64,000 bases of DNA from Pelobacter sp. UBA6093 (lineage in GTDB: Bacteria; Desulfobacterota; Desulfuromonadia; Desulfuromonadales; Syntrophotaleaceae): NCBI GenBank assembly GCA_002435955.1, contig DIWZ01000006.1:27563-91562 (forward strand). The letters are read 5' to 3'. Positions 17,956-26,807 of the stretch are shown one piece after another (position 1 is the stretch's first letter; each line of letters begins with the position of its first letter). The notes under the pieces were generated by a model, which was given only the letters and a program-made list of their open reading frames with translations, had not been told where the DNA came from and did no database searches. Position numbers and translations under genes: made by a program.

Positions 17956-18729
17956 ATGGGGCTTAACCAAAACGGCCTTTTGAAAAGAAGTATGGATCTG
18001 TTCCTGACGGTATCCGCCTTGTTGTTGTTGTGGCCTGTTTTGCTTGGTTTATGGATTCTGGTGCGCTGGAGGTTGGGTTCTCCGGCAATTTTCTGTCAGG
18101 TGCGGCCAGGATGGAATGAACGCCCGATTACTCTGTACAAGTTTCGCACCATGACCGAAGAGCGCGGTAGCGATGGTAATTTGCTGTCCGATGGGCAAAG
18201 ACTGACGCCATTGGGCCGTATGATGCGTAATACCAGCCTCGACGAGTTGCCTGAATTGTTCAACGTGCTCAAAGGAGATTTGAGTCTGGTTGGACCACGT
18301 CCTCTCTACACCCATTATTTACCGTGGTACAGTCAGCGAGAACGGCTTCGGCATGCAGTAAAGCCAGGCTTGACTGGCTTGGCCCAGATTCATGGGCGTA
18401 ACTATTTGCCGTGGAATCAAAGACTGTCCTTGGACGTCTGGTATGTCGAAAACTGGTCCCTGGGGCTGGATGTAAAAATTCTTCTAAAGACCGTGATAAT
18501 GGTTTTAGGCCGCAAAGGGGTGGCTGCCAATGCGGATGATGCGGAAACCGACCTTGCCCTTGAGAGGGGAGGAGATCAGGCTGAAGCAGAAAACTGCCTG
18601 GCTCGGGAAGGAGATGGCGATCCGGATGATGAGGAAAACGACCTTAGCTTTGTAAAAGGTGACGAAGTGTGCGCGGGAATGATTCCCGGCGAACGGATAG
18701 GATTGAATCTCGGCAGGGGGAATCCATGA
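17956..18729 (+). CDS. Initiating phosphoglycosyltransferase, PglC type (second), with acidic tail
   Basis: 257 residues from ATG 17956 (MGLNQNGLLKRSMDLFLTVS; AGAGAGG 8 bases upstream). Catalytic features match the copy at 11687: KFRTM, the Asp-Glu dyad in SLDELPELFNVLKGDLSLVG, PRPLY, KPGLTGLAQIHGRN. After about residue 190 there is an unusual acidic extension made of two degenerate copies of an ADDAETDL-like unit (about 18530-18680), absent from the first copy. Two distinct PglC-like enzymes in one locus suggest two initiating sugars or two glycans. The stop overlaps the next start (ATGA at 18726). Confidence 0.87.
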   Translation: MGLNQNGLLKRSMDLFLTVSALLLLWPVLLGLWILVRWRLGSPAIFCQVRPGWNERPITLYKFRTMTEERGSDGNLLSDGQRLTPLGRMMRNTSLDELPELFNVLKGDLSLVGPRPLYTHYLPWYSQRERLRHAVKPGLTGLAQIHGRNYLPWNQRLSLDVWYVENWSLGLDVKILLKTVIMVLGRKGVAANADDAETDLALERGGDQAEAENCLAREGDGDPDDEENDLSFVKGDEVCAGMIPGERIGLNLGRGNP

Positions 18730-19931
18730 TGAACAACAACGCGCGTGGGCATGTTGAGGGAACCTGGACCATGCCATCCTGGCCGGTATTTGATGAGGAG
18801 GACATTGCCGCAGTCGCCCAGGTATTGCGTTCCGGCAAAGTCAATTATTGGACCGGAGATTTTGCACGTCGATTCGAAAGGGATTTTGCGCAGCGGTCAG
18901 GGGCGCGGTACGCCATTGCCTTGGCTAACGGAACAGTCGCATTGGAACTCGCTCTGCATGCTCTGCGCATCGGTCCCGGTGATGAAGTGATTACGACCTG
19001 CCGGACGTTTATTGCCTCGGCAGGTGCGGTGGTGATGCGTGGCGCAACGCCTGTACTGGCCGATGTCGACCCTGTCAGTCAGAATATAACCGCTGAGACC
19101 ATAGCGAGGGTTCTCACCCCTCGGACGCGGGCGATTATCGTGGTTCACCTTGCCGGCTGGCCTTGCGAAATGGACCCCATCATGGCTCTCGCTCGCGAAA
19201 AAGGCTTGAAAGTGATCGAGGATTGCGCTCAGGCTCTTGGTGCGACCTACCGGGGGCAACCGGTGGGCAGCATCGGCGATCTTGGCGCCTTTTCATTCTG
19301 CCAGGATAAAATCATCACAACCGGCGGTGAGGGAGGCATGCTGGTCACCAACGACCAGGCACTATGGGAAACCGCCTGGGCCTACAAGGATCACGGCAAA
19401 AGTTATGCGGCTGTTTACCGTGAGAACAAAAACCCCGGATTTCAATGGTTGCACGAATCTTTCGGAACCAATTGGCGCATGACCGAGATGCAGGCGGCTC
19501 TGGGATGTTTGGCTCTCGAAAAACTGGCTGAGTGGTTGCGCCTGAGACGACGCAATGCACGCATTTTGACCGAGGCATTGCGCGATATCCCGGCATTGCG
19601 CATCACCGAACCGCCGCCTTATCTGGAGCACGCCTATTACAAGTATTATGGGTTCCTTCGCCCCGAACACCTGCAACCGGGGTGGAACCGGCAGCACATA
19701 CTGCAAGCCTTGGAGGAGCGAGGCGTACCCGGGTTGACTGGAACCTGTGGTGAGATCTATCTGGAAAAAGCTTTCAGGGATGCGGGACTGGGACCGTCCG
19801 AACGGTTGCCAAATGCCTTCCAGCTCAATGAAACAGGTCTCATGTTTCTTGTGCACCCCACTCTCGATGTTGATGATATGCATACCATGGTAAACCGTAT
19901 CAGGCAGGTTTTTGATCGGGCCTCGTGCTGA
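18726..19931 (+). CDS. DegT/DnrJ/EryC1/StrS-family PLP sugar aminotransferase
   Basis: 401 residues from ATG 18726, which follows a G-rich RBS (AGGGGG) and overlaps the preceding stop. PLP fold type I motifs: YAIALANGTVALELALHAL, DCAQALGATY, and the Schiff-base lysine in FSFCQDKIITTGGEGGM. Transfers an amino group from glutamate to a keto-sugar nucleotide. With the CapD/PglF-like 4,6-dehydratase 265 bp downstream it should make a UDP-4-amino-4,6-dideoxy sugar (bacillosamine-type route). Which keto-sugar is used is inference. No PglD-type left-handed-helix acetyltransferase is present in the window. Confidence 0.87.
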   Translation: MMNNNARGHVEGTWTMPSWPVFDEEDIAAVAQVLRSGKVNYWTGDFARRFERDFAQRSGARYAIALANGTVALELALHALRIGPGDEVITTCRTFIASAGAVVMRGATPVLADVDPVSQNITAETIARVLTPRTRAIIVVHLAGWPCEMDPIMALAREKGLKVIEDCAQALGATYRGQPVGSIGDLGAFSFCQDKIITTGGEGGMLVTNDQALWETAWAYKDHGKSYAAVYRENKNPGFQWLHESFGTNWRMTEMQAALGCLALEKLAEWLRLRRRNARILTEALRDIPALRITEPPPYLEHAYYKYYGFLRPEHLQPGWNRQHILQALEERGVPGLTGTCGEIYLEKAFRDAGLGPSERLPNAFQLNETGLMFLVHPTLDVDDMHTMVNRIRQVFDRASC

Positions 19932-20017
19932 TTCCTCCGATCCTTGCCAGTGGCCTCAGTTTCTGTGGGGAGGGTGGCGGTGCTGTGGTGTCGTTCAGAC
20001 GATAAGACGCGATTCAT

Positions 20018-20045
20018 TTGACAATGGGCCCCCCTATGATATCTC
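20018..20045 (+). promoter_or_regulatory. Candidate promoter of the capD-export block
   Basis: TTGACA (20018-20023), 16-bp spacer, TATCTC (20040-20045; weak -10). It would give a leader of about 145 nt containing the alternative hairpins at 20126-20189. Confidence 0.33.
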
Positions 20046-20125
20046 TATAACTACATAAGTGACTAAAATACATGCCGTTTTCTCATAAGACCATTGTGGT
20101 TATCAAATTCTCATTATCCATTCCA

Positions 20126-20189
20126 CCCAGGAGCCTGTAAACAACCTCCTGGGCCTATATTTAAGGGGGTATTCATTTATCCCAGGAGG
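20126..20189 (+). promoter_or_regulatory. Possible RBS-sequestering switch in the capD leader
   Basis: CCTCCTGGG (20145-20153) is the exact complement of the Shine-Dalgarno region CCCAGGAGG (20181-20189) that serves ATG 20196. It can equally pair 8 bp with an upstream copy CCCAGGAG (20126-20133). The two hairpins exclude each other: the upstream one leaves the RBS free, the downstream one hides it. There is no T-run, so control would be at translation. Confidence 0.5.
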
Positions 20190-20195
20190 TAAGTG

Positions 20196-22145
20196 ATGTG
20201 GAACCCTGCCATGCCAATCTGCAATAACTGGGTTCGCAAAGTTTTCATTGGGCTTTTCCATGTGGCAGCTATTATTTTTGCGTGGGTCGATGCTTTTGCC
20301 CTGCGTTTTGATCTGATCATTCCCAGCGATTACTGGCCCACCATATTAGCATTGCTTCCCGCGGTTGTTATTCTCAAAATTACGGTTTTCTGGTTACTGG
20401 GGCTTGCGGAAGGATGGTGGCGATATGTGTCCATCCCCGATCTTCTGCAGATTTTCAAGGCCAATGCGCTGGCCACGGTAGCCGTGGTACTTTACGTGGT
20501 CTTCTTTCATTCTTTTGAAGATCTGCCGCGATCGGTGATTGTCCTTGATTTTATTTTGTGTTTTTCCACCATGATCGGTGTGCGGGTGGGAACGCGCATC
20601 CTGCGCGAACATCTGGCGCTTAACTCAAAAGGCTACCATTCCAAACCTAAATCGGTGTTGATTGTCGGTTCCGGCGTCGTGGCGCAATCCATCGTGCGGG
20701 AAATCCGTGAAAACCCCAAGCTTGATAAAGCGGTGCTCGGTTATGTCGACAATGATGTGCGGCGCCAGGGGAAGGTGTTTTATGGAGTGCCGGTTATCGG
20801 TATGCAAAATGATCTGGAAAAAATCTGCACCCGCAACGGCATCGACCTGGTCATCATTGCACAATCATCGGTTACGCCGCGAGAATTGCGGGATATCGTA
20901 ACTCTTTGTAAACGCCAGGCGATAACTTCAAAAATATTGCCGGCCATGGGAGACATTATCAACGGACGGGTTTCCCTGGAACAATGTCGTCCTGTCCAAC
21001 TTGAAGATCTTCTCGGTCGCGCGCCGATCCGCCTTGAGGTTCATGAGATCAATGCTTACCTGCATGGCAAGCGTATTCTCGTAACCGGGGCCGCCGGCAG
21101 CATCGGCAGTGAAATTTGTCGCCAGGTGGCCAAATTCGAGCCCGCTCATCTGGTGCTTTTCGAAAATGCCGAAACCCCCCTTTTTTATATCGAAAATGAA
21201 TTGAGGGAGAAATATCCACAGCTGTCCCTGTCTGCCAGTCTCAGCGATATACGCGATGTTGTCCGCGTTTCCCAGGTTTTTTCCGAGTATAAACCCCACG
21301 TTGTGTTTCATGCTGCGGCCTACAAACATGTACCCATGTCGGAAGTCAATCCCATTGAAGTGGTCAAGAACAATGTGTTCGGCACCAAAAATATTGTCGA
21401 TGCCAGTTTCGGAAGTGGTGTCGAGCATTTTGTACAGATCTCAACCGACAAAGCCGTCAATCCAACCAATATCATGGGAGCGACCAAACGGGTGGCTGAG
21501 CTCTATGTGCAGAATCTGCCACGTAACGGCGGCAGCAAAGCGGTTACCGTCCGGTTCGGGAATGTTCTCGGCAGTCATGGCAGCGTAATTCCGACATTTC
21601 GCAACCAGATTCTCAAGGGGGGGCCGGTAACGGTTACACATCCCGAAATCACCCGTTTTTTCATGACCATCCCCGAAGCGGTGCAACTGGTGTTACAGGC
21701 CGGATGCATGGGGCAGGGCGGCGAGATCTTTCTTTTGGATATGGGCGACCCCGTCAAAATTGTATGTCTGGCGGAGGAAATGATCCGGTTGTCGGGGCGC
21801 AAGCCTTATGAAGAAATCGAGATCGTTTTTACCGGCTTGCGGCCGGGAGAAAAACTTTACGAGGAACTGCTGATCTCGGGGGAAGGCGTCAAGGCGACCC
21901 GCCATGAAAAGATACGGATTTTTGAGGCAGCTTCCTGTTCGAGCAAGTGGCTGAACGACGAATCGGAACTTCTGCTTGAGGCAACCCGCCAAACCGATGT
22001 GGAACGGGTGGTCGCGATTCTGAAGGAGTTGGTGCCTGAGTTTCACAACGGTGGAATCACGGGTATCCATGCCGACGAGAATCCTTCCCATGGCATCGAC
22101 AGGCTTAACCTTGTCTCAAAAAAAAATCCTGAGCAGGACTTGTAG
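20196..22145 (+). CDS. CapD/WbpM/PglF-type nucleotide-sugar 4,6-dehydratase, membrane-bound
   Basis: 649 residues from ATG 20196 (AGGAGG 7 bases upstream; the preceding GTG is too close). N-terminal about four membrane segments, a first Rossmann-like domain (VLIVGSGVVAQSIVREI, near 155), then the extended SDR catalytic domain: ILVTGAAGSIGSEICRQ (near 292), VFHAAAYKHVP, STDKAVNPTNIMGATKR. Members convert UDP-GlcNAc to the 4-keto-6-deoxy sugar at the inner membrane. Supplies the substrate for the aminotransferase at 18726. First gene of the downstream export block, with a potentially regulated leader. Confidence 0.9.
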   Translation: MWNPAMPICNNWVRKVFIGLFHVAAIIFAWVDAFALRFDLIIPSDYWPTILALLPAVVILKITVFWLLGLAEGWWRYVSIPDLLQIFKANALATVAVVLYVVFFHSFEDLPRSVIVLDFILCFSTMIGVRVGTRILREHLALNSKGYHSKPKSVLIVGSGVVAQSIVREIRENPKLDKAVLGYVDNDVRRQGKVFYGVPVIGMQNDLEKICTRNGIDLVIIAQSSVTPRELRDIVTLCKRQAITSKILPAMGDIINGRVSLEQCRPVQLEDLLGRAPIRLEVHEINAYLHGKRILVTGAAGSIGSEICRQVAKFEPAHLVLFENAETPLFYIENELREKYPQLSLSASLSDIRDVVRVSQVFSEYKPHVVFHAAAYKHVPMSEVNPIEVVKNNVFGTKNIVDASFGSGVEHFVQISTDKAVNPTNIMGATKRVAELYVQNLPRNGGSKAVTVRFGNVLGSHGSVIPTFRNQILKGGPVTVTHPEITRFFMTIPEAVQLVLQAGCMGQGGEIFLLDMGDPVKIVCLAEEMIRLSGRKPYEEIEIVFTGLRPGEKLYEELLISGEGVKATRHEKIRIFEAASCSSKWLNDESELLLEATRQTDVERVVAILKELVPEFHNGGITGIHADENPSHGIDRLNLVSKKNPEQDL

Positions 22146-22283
22146 CCCTGTTGAGCATAGCGATAGATAGACTTTCGGGCATCTTTTGTTAGCCTTTTAA
22201 TAAGAGCATATCGCATTGGGATTGGTTGATGCCAGTCACAGGCAGGTCATCATTTAATACGTAATCACGACAAGGGAGATGCC

Positions 22284-23636
22284 ATGTACGGTAAAATTTT
22301 GTGGGGGGTACTTTTGTTTTCCCTGTTGGGACAGCCAGCTTGGAGCGCGGAAGTTGCGATGGAGGAAGAGGAGGCGGCAGCGCAGACCGAAGCACCGGGA
22401 ATACTGCCACCTGCTATTTACAGCGAAGGTCCGTTTGAACAATCCACCACCACAGTGCGCCTTGGAGAAATTCTGGGTGGCAAGACGGGATATATCCATC
22501 CCTTTTTGTCGGTTGGCGAATTATATAAGGATAACCTCTTCAATAGTGAATCCAATCGGGAAAGTGATTTCATCACTATGATCACTCCCGGCATCTGGTT
22601 TGTGCTGCCGGCCAGTCGCTATCCGCTAATTCGCTTAAGCACCCTGAATACCTCGCCCGGCGGGCTTGAGTTGAGCCGTTTTCGCACCAAGGCGGCCAGC
22701 CGCATGCAAGCCTACGCAAAATATCAGGCGAACATTCTGCTGCATGACGAATTCGATTCCGAAGATCATGTCAATCAGCGGGCTGAAGGTTTTTTTCAAT
22801 ACAACTTTCGTGGTGGCCTGTCCATCGATGTGATGGATATTTACGAACTTGATCATGATGCCTACGGTACCGGCATCAGTACTGATCTTGACAAGTTCAA
22901 ATCAAATCTGGTCAGCAGTACCGTCAGCTACGAGGTTTCTCCGAAAACCCGTATCGAAGGAGAATACGGCTTTTATACCCTGGATTATAGTGCCGATCGT
23001 AACGCCTTTCGTGACCGCGAGGACAATAGTTTCGCCGGCCGGTTTTTCTACCGCTTCCTGCCCAAGACTTCAGCCTTGTTGGAGTACAATTTCATCGATA
23101 TCGATTATGACGAAGATGTTATTTCCGACAGTGAGGAACACCAGGTATATGCTGGTGTGGAATGGATCGCCACCGTTAAGTCGCGCTTGCGCGCCAGGAT
23201 CGGCTACGGCTTGAAAGACTTCGATGTAAGCGGTAGTGATGAGGTGGAGAACCTTTTGGCCGAAATTCAGCTACATCACCGTTTCACACCGAAGTCCTCC
23301 CTTGAATTGAGAGCTACGCGCAAGACCAATGAAACGGAGATCCCCGGAACGGCCTATTCCCTGGCCCACAAGGTTCAACTGCGCTATTTTCAGACGATTA
23401 TGCCGAAATTAATGACTTCCGCCAGCATTTATTACACGCGAAATAGTTATCGCGAAGAGGGGACTTCTGGTGATCGGCGCGATAACTATTATGGTGCGGG
23501 ATTGGATTTGAAATATACCTTGACCAGATGGCTGGTCGTATCCGGCGGCTACGACTATCTCAAGCGTGACTCCAGTTTTAGCGACTTCGACTATGATCGT
23601 AACAATGTTTACCTTAACCTGATTTTCGCCCTTTGA
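22284..23636 (+). CDS. Outer-membrane beta-barrel protein of the polysaccharide export system
   Basis: 450 residues with a clear signal peptide (MYGKILWGVLLFSLLGQPAWSA) and GGGAG 7 bases before the ATG. The mature part has alternating amphipathic strands rich in aromatic and acidic residues and ends in a hydrophobic terminal strand (NVYLNLIFAL), typical of outer-membrane barrels. Such barrels are often encoded next to Wza/Wzc in EPS and PEP-CTERM-type loci. Probably an export channel or barrel partner for the Wza-like protein encoded next. Short acidic spacer after the signal peptide (EEEEAAAQTEA). Confidence 0.75.
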   Translation: MYGKILWGVLLFSLLGQPAWSAEVAMEEEEAAAQTEAPGILPPAIYSEGPFEQSTTTVRLGEILGGKTGYIHPFLSVGELYKDNLFNSESNRESDFITMITPGIWFVLPASRYPLIRLSTLNTSPGGLELSRFRTKAASRMQAYAKYQANILLHDEFDSEDHVNQRAEGFFQYNFRGGLSIDVMDIYELDHDAYGTGISTDLDKFKSNLVSSTVSYEVSPKTRIEGEYGFYTLDYSADRNAFRDREDNSFAGRFFYRFLPKTSALLEYNFIDIDYDEDVISDSEEHQVYAGVEWIATVKSRLRARIGYGLKDFDVSGSDEVENLLAEIQLHHRFTPKSSLELRATRKTNETEIPGTAYSLAHKVQLRYFQTIMPKLMTSASIYYTRNSYREEGTSGDRRDNYYGAGLDLKYTLTRWLVVSGGYDYLKRDSSFSDFDYDRNNVYLNLIFAL

Positions 23637-23676
23637 GAACCTGGTTGAAACCAGGACGATCCGGAGGTATATGACC

Positions 23677-24483
23677 ATGAGACATTTTGCCTTTACGTTT
23701 ACCCTGTTTCTTTTGCTTTTGGCAGGAGGTCGGGAAGCTCTGTGCGTGGAACAGCTGGATTACCGGATCGGGGAAGGTGATGTGCTTAAAGTCCTGGTTT
23801 ACGATAATCCCGATCTGGAAACCACCACCCGGGTCAGTGGCAACGGCACGATTCAAATGCCACTCGTTGGCGAGTTGAAAATCGAAGGGTTGACCGTGTC
23901 GCAGGTTGCTTCCAAAATCGCAGCCAAACTCTCTGCCGGCTTTATTAGGAATCCGCAAGTTTCGGTGTTTGTAGAGGAATTCCGCAGTAAAAGAGCCATT
24001 ATCATGGGGGAGGTCAAGGCACCCGGGCTATATGAATTGAGCGGTACTACCAGTCTGATGGAACTGATCTCCAAAGCCGGTGGAATGACGACGGAAGCTG
24101 GCAATGAAGTCACCATCAAACGGAAAAATCCCGGTAATCCGGGACAGGACGACCTGATATCCGTCAACCTTAAGAATCTGCTGGAAAAACAGGAGACCTC
24201 GACAAATGTGGCTATCAGGGATGGAGACAGCGTCTTTGTGCCCCGAGCCGGCGTATTTTTCGTCACCGGCCAGGTCAGGCGACCGGATGCGTATAAACTG
24301 GAGGCGGGGACGACGGTGATCAAGGCGATCACCATGGCCGGAGGGTTTTCCGAGCTTGCCTCCCAAAAACGGGTTCGTCTGATCCGTCGCGTTGATGATG
24401 TGGAAACCGTTATTAAAAAAGTTCCGATGCATACCCTTGTCATGCCGGAAGATGTCATCGTGGTGCCGGAAAGTTTTTTCTAA
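23677..24483 (+). CDS. Polysaccharide export protein (Wza/GumB-like, SLBB domains)
   Basis: 268 residues from ATG 23677; GGAGG at 23663-23667 is 9 bases away, whereas ATG 23671 is only 3 away. Signal peptide FAFTFTLFLLLLAGG. Poly_export domain: YRIGEGDVLKVLVYDNPDLE through VSVFVEEFRSKR; then two SLBB-type domains (IMGEVKAPGLYEL and FFVTGQVRRPDAYKLEAG). Forms the periplasmic/outer-membrane channel for the polymer with the Wzc-like kinase. No convincing lipobox cysteine at the usual position: Cys is present (ALCVEQ) but the preceding residues are not a good L-x-G/A-C match. Shorter than E. coli Wza, as in many Geobacter-type export proteins. Confidence 0.87.
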   Translation: MRHFAFTFTLFLLLLAGGREALCVEQLDYRIGEGDVLKVLVYDNPDLETTTRVSGNGTIQMPLVGELKIEGLTVSQVASKIAAKLSAGFIRNPQVSVFVEEFRSKRAIIMGEVKAPGLYELSGTTSLMELISKAGGMTTEAGNEVTIKRKNPGNPGQDDLISVNLKNLLEKQETSTNVAIRDGDSVFVPRAGVFFVTGQVRRPDAYKLEAGTTVIKAITMAGGFSELASQKRVRLIRRVDDVETVIKKVPMHTLVMPEDVIVVPESFF

Positions 24484-24545
24484 GAGCCTGTCGAACCATA
24501 TGGGCCGAATTTGCAGCCGGCTCATGGATAGTCCGACATCCTCCC
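24484..24545. repeat. Dispersed palindromic repeat, copy 2 (inverted orientation)
   Basis: Reads, on the - strand, GGAGGATGTCGGACTATCC followed by ATGAGCCGGCTGCAAATTCGG, then a diverged second arm ending GACAGGCTC. It begins directly after the stop codon of the export gene and may act as a 3'-end hairpin between it and the Wzc gene. Confidence 0.85.
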
Positions 24546-24621
24546 AGTGTTTCGTGCGGGTGATTATACCTGAGCATGCAACGGATTAACCCGATAATTT
24601 CAAGGGAGGCAGAGTGAGAGT

Positions 24622-26805
24622 ATGCCCTTTAAAAAGACCGATCTTCATCTATTGGACATGATTGGGACGGTGCGTAAGTACCGGCGAGTTGTTCTAACCT
24701 TTTTCATAATTGTTTTCGGTCTGGTGGTTTTATTCACCTACGCAGCTACGCCCCTTTACGAAGGTGTGGCCAAAGTACTGATTGAAAAGGTAGAAGGAGG
24801 GGATCTGACTGGGCGAATCAGGGGGGGGGGCTACGACCCTGAATTTTACAAAACCCAATTGCAGTTGATCCGCAGTCGTAACGTCGTTGAAAAGGTGGTG
24901 GATATTCTCAACCTTGAGGAGGATTACGACAGGTATCTGGAAGCGGCCAACAAGAAACGTACGATTTTGCAATTTACATGGCAACTGTGTAGCGAAGCGG
25001 TCGCCGATGCCAAACGCGTTCTGTTTGCCAAGGGGCAGAAGGCCCAGAACCGCAAGGATGCCATTATCAGTAAACTGTCTGATTCTCTGTTTGTTAAACC
25101 TGTTCCAGGGACCCGTCTGATAACTATCAGCTATTTCTCTCCAAATCCTGAACTTGCAGCGATGGTAGCCAATACTACGGCCAAGGCCTATATTGAAGAA
25201 ACCCTCCAGATGAAAATGAATGCTACTCGACACAACCTTGAATGGATGGGGCGCAAGGCTGAGGATGAGGCGCAGAAACTCAAGGCATCTGAACAGGCCC
25301 TGCAGGATTACATGAGGGCCAACGATATTGTTACCATGGAAGATCGCCTTACTGTCGTGCCGGAACAACTGTCCGAGATCAATATGCAGCTGCTGCGGTC
25401 TGAAACCCGCCGCAAGGAACTGGAGATCCTGGTAAGCAAGATCGACCGGGCAAGGGGTAATTACAGGCAGGCGGAGAGTATGTCGGCGATTACCTCCGAT
25501 CCCTCCCTGCAGGCGATTCGGGCCCAGATCATCGAGACCGAAAAAAGCATAATGGAGTTGTCGAACAAATTCGGCTCGAAACATCCACTGATGGTCAAGG
25601 CCAGAGGGGATCTGCAGATTCTGCAGCGGAAAAAACGTCAGGAAATCGATCGCATCATTGATTCCATCCAAACCGATTATGAACTGGCGAGGTCTAATGA
25701 AAACACCTTGCGCAGCAAGCTCATGGGTACCAAGTCCGAGACCATGGGGTTTAACGAAAAATTCATCCAATACGGTGCCCTCAAAAGGGTAGTCGATACC
25801 AACCGTCAACTCTATGATGCCTTGATGCTCAAACTGAAGGAACAGAGTATCACCGAAGATTCCAGTCCTGTTGTTCTCTGGATCGTGGAACAGGCGATGC
25901 TACCCAAAATTCCGGCTCTACCTACGAAAAAAGTCAATCTCCTGCTTGGATTGATCATTGGATTCGCAGGTGGAATCGCACTGGCATTTTTCCTTAATTA
26001 TCTTGATAACACCGTTAAAGACCCCGAAGCCGCTGAAGCGATTCTCGGACTGCCCATTCTCGGTGTGATCGCCCTGCGTCGTCATCCGAAATACGATGTC
26101 GAGGAGACGGTTCAGCGTGAACCACAATCAACCTTCGCGGAAAGTTATCGGGGACTTCGAACCGCTGTATTTCTTTCCTTTGCCGATCAGGCACCTCGCC
26201 GCATTCTGCTTACAAGCGCGGGGGGCGGAGAGGGAAAGACGACCACCTCTATTAATCTGGCCATGACCCTTGCCCAGTCTGAAAAAAGGGTGTTGTTGAT
26301 AGACGGTGACCTGAGAAAGCCGCGTATCCACCAGGTACTGAAGGTCCCCAACAGCCGGGGGCTGAGCTCCTACCTGGCCGGTGCGTCGGATGGTCATATT
26401 GTGCAGAAAACCACCATCCCGAATCTGTTTGTGCTCACCGCCGGGCCGATTCCGCCCAACCCGTCGGAGTTGCTGATTTCCAACAGATTGCCGAGCTTGA
26501 TCGACTCATTAAGCAGTGAATTCGATGTTATTATCTGCGATTCACCGCCGGTGTTGCCTGTGTCGGATACCCGGTTGTTGTGTCGCATGTTCGATGGCGT
26601 GATCATGGTGGCCGCCAGCAAGACGACGACCTATGAGATTGCCGACAGGGCGCTGAAAACCCTTCGGGATTCCGGCGCGCGCATCCTTGGGCTGGTTATC
26701 AATGCCCTGGAACTCGACAAATCCTCTTATTACCATCACAGCTATTACCATCATTACGACGAAGGTAAAAAAGCCAAGACGCCGGCTACTGAAACGAGCA
26801 AATAA
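24622..26805 (+). CDS. Wzc-like chain-length determinant / tyrosine autokinase (BY-kinase)
   Basis: 727 residues. N-terminal Wzz domain with membrane segments near 22-40 (VVLTFFIIVFGLVVLF) and 437-460 (LLLGLIIGFAGGIALAFFL) flanking a long coiled-coil periplasmic region. Cytoplasmic kinase: Walker A SAGGGEGKTTTS (near 532), Walker A' VLLIDGDLRKPR, Walker B VIICDSPPVLP. C-terminal tyrosine/histidine cluster YYHHSYYHHYDEG is the autophosphorylation tail. Controls polymer length and export with Wza; dephosphorylated by the CpsB-type protein encoded 3 bp downstream. Odd: codons 67-70 contain a run of ten G (24821-24830), a slippage-prone site that could switch the gene off. Confidence 0.92.
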   Translation: MPFKKTDLHLLDMIGTVRKYRRVVLTFFIIVFGLVVLFTYAATPLYEGVAKVLIEKVEGGDLTGRIRGGGYDPEFYKTQLQLIRSRNVVEKVVDILNLEEDYDRYLEAANKKRTILQFTWQLCSEAVADAKRVLFAKGQKAQNRKDAIISKLSDSLFVKPVPGTRLITISYFSPNPELAAMVANTTAKAYIEETLQMKMNATRHNLEWMGRKAEDEAQKLKASEQALQDYMRANDIVTMEDRLTVVPEQLSEINMQLLRSETRRKELEILVSKIDRARGNYRQAESMSAITSDPSLQAIRAQIIETEKSIMELSNKFGSKHPLMVKARGDLQILQRKKRQEIDRIIDSIQTDYELARSNENTLRSKLMGTKSETMGFNEKFIQYGALKRVVDTNRQLYDALMLKLKEQSITEDSSPVVLWIVEQAMLPKIPALPTKKVNLLLGLIIGFAGGIALAFFLNYLDNTVKDPEAAEAILGLPILGVIALRRHPKYDVEETVQREPQSTFAESYRGLRTAVFLSFADQAPRRILLTSAGGGEGKTTTSINLAMTLAQSEKRVLLIDGDLRKPRIHQVLKVPNSRGLSSYLAGASDGHIVQKTTIPNLFVLTAGPIPPNPSELLISNRLPSLIDSLSSEFDVIICDSPPVLPVSDTRLLCRMFDGVIMVAASKTTTYEIADRALKTLRDSGARILGLVINALELDKSSYYHHSYYHHYDEGKKAKTPATETSK
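24821..24830 (+). repeat. Homopolymer of ten G inside the Wzc gene
   Basis: An uninterrupted G10 tract, codons AGG GGG GGG GGC, encodes RGGG at residues 67-70. Length change by one or two bases would truncate the kinase soon after. Confidence 0.9.
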
Positions 26806-26807
26806 TC

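Noticed and set aside
24730..25809. 359-codon - strand frame opposite the Wzc gene
   Set aside because: The + strand encodes an unambiguous BY-kinase; the antisense product has no recognisable features.
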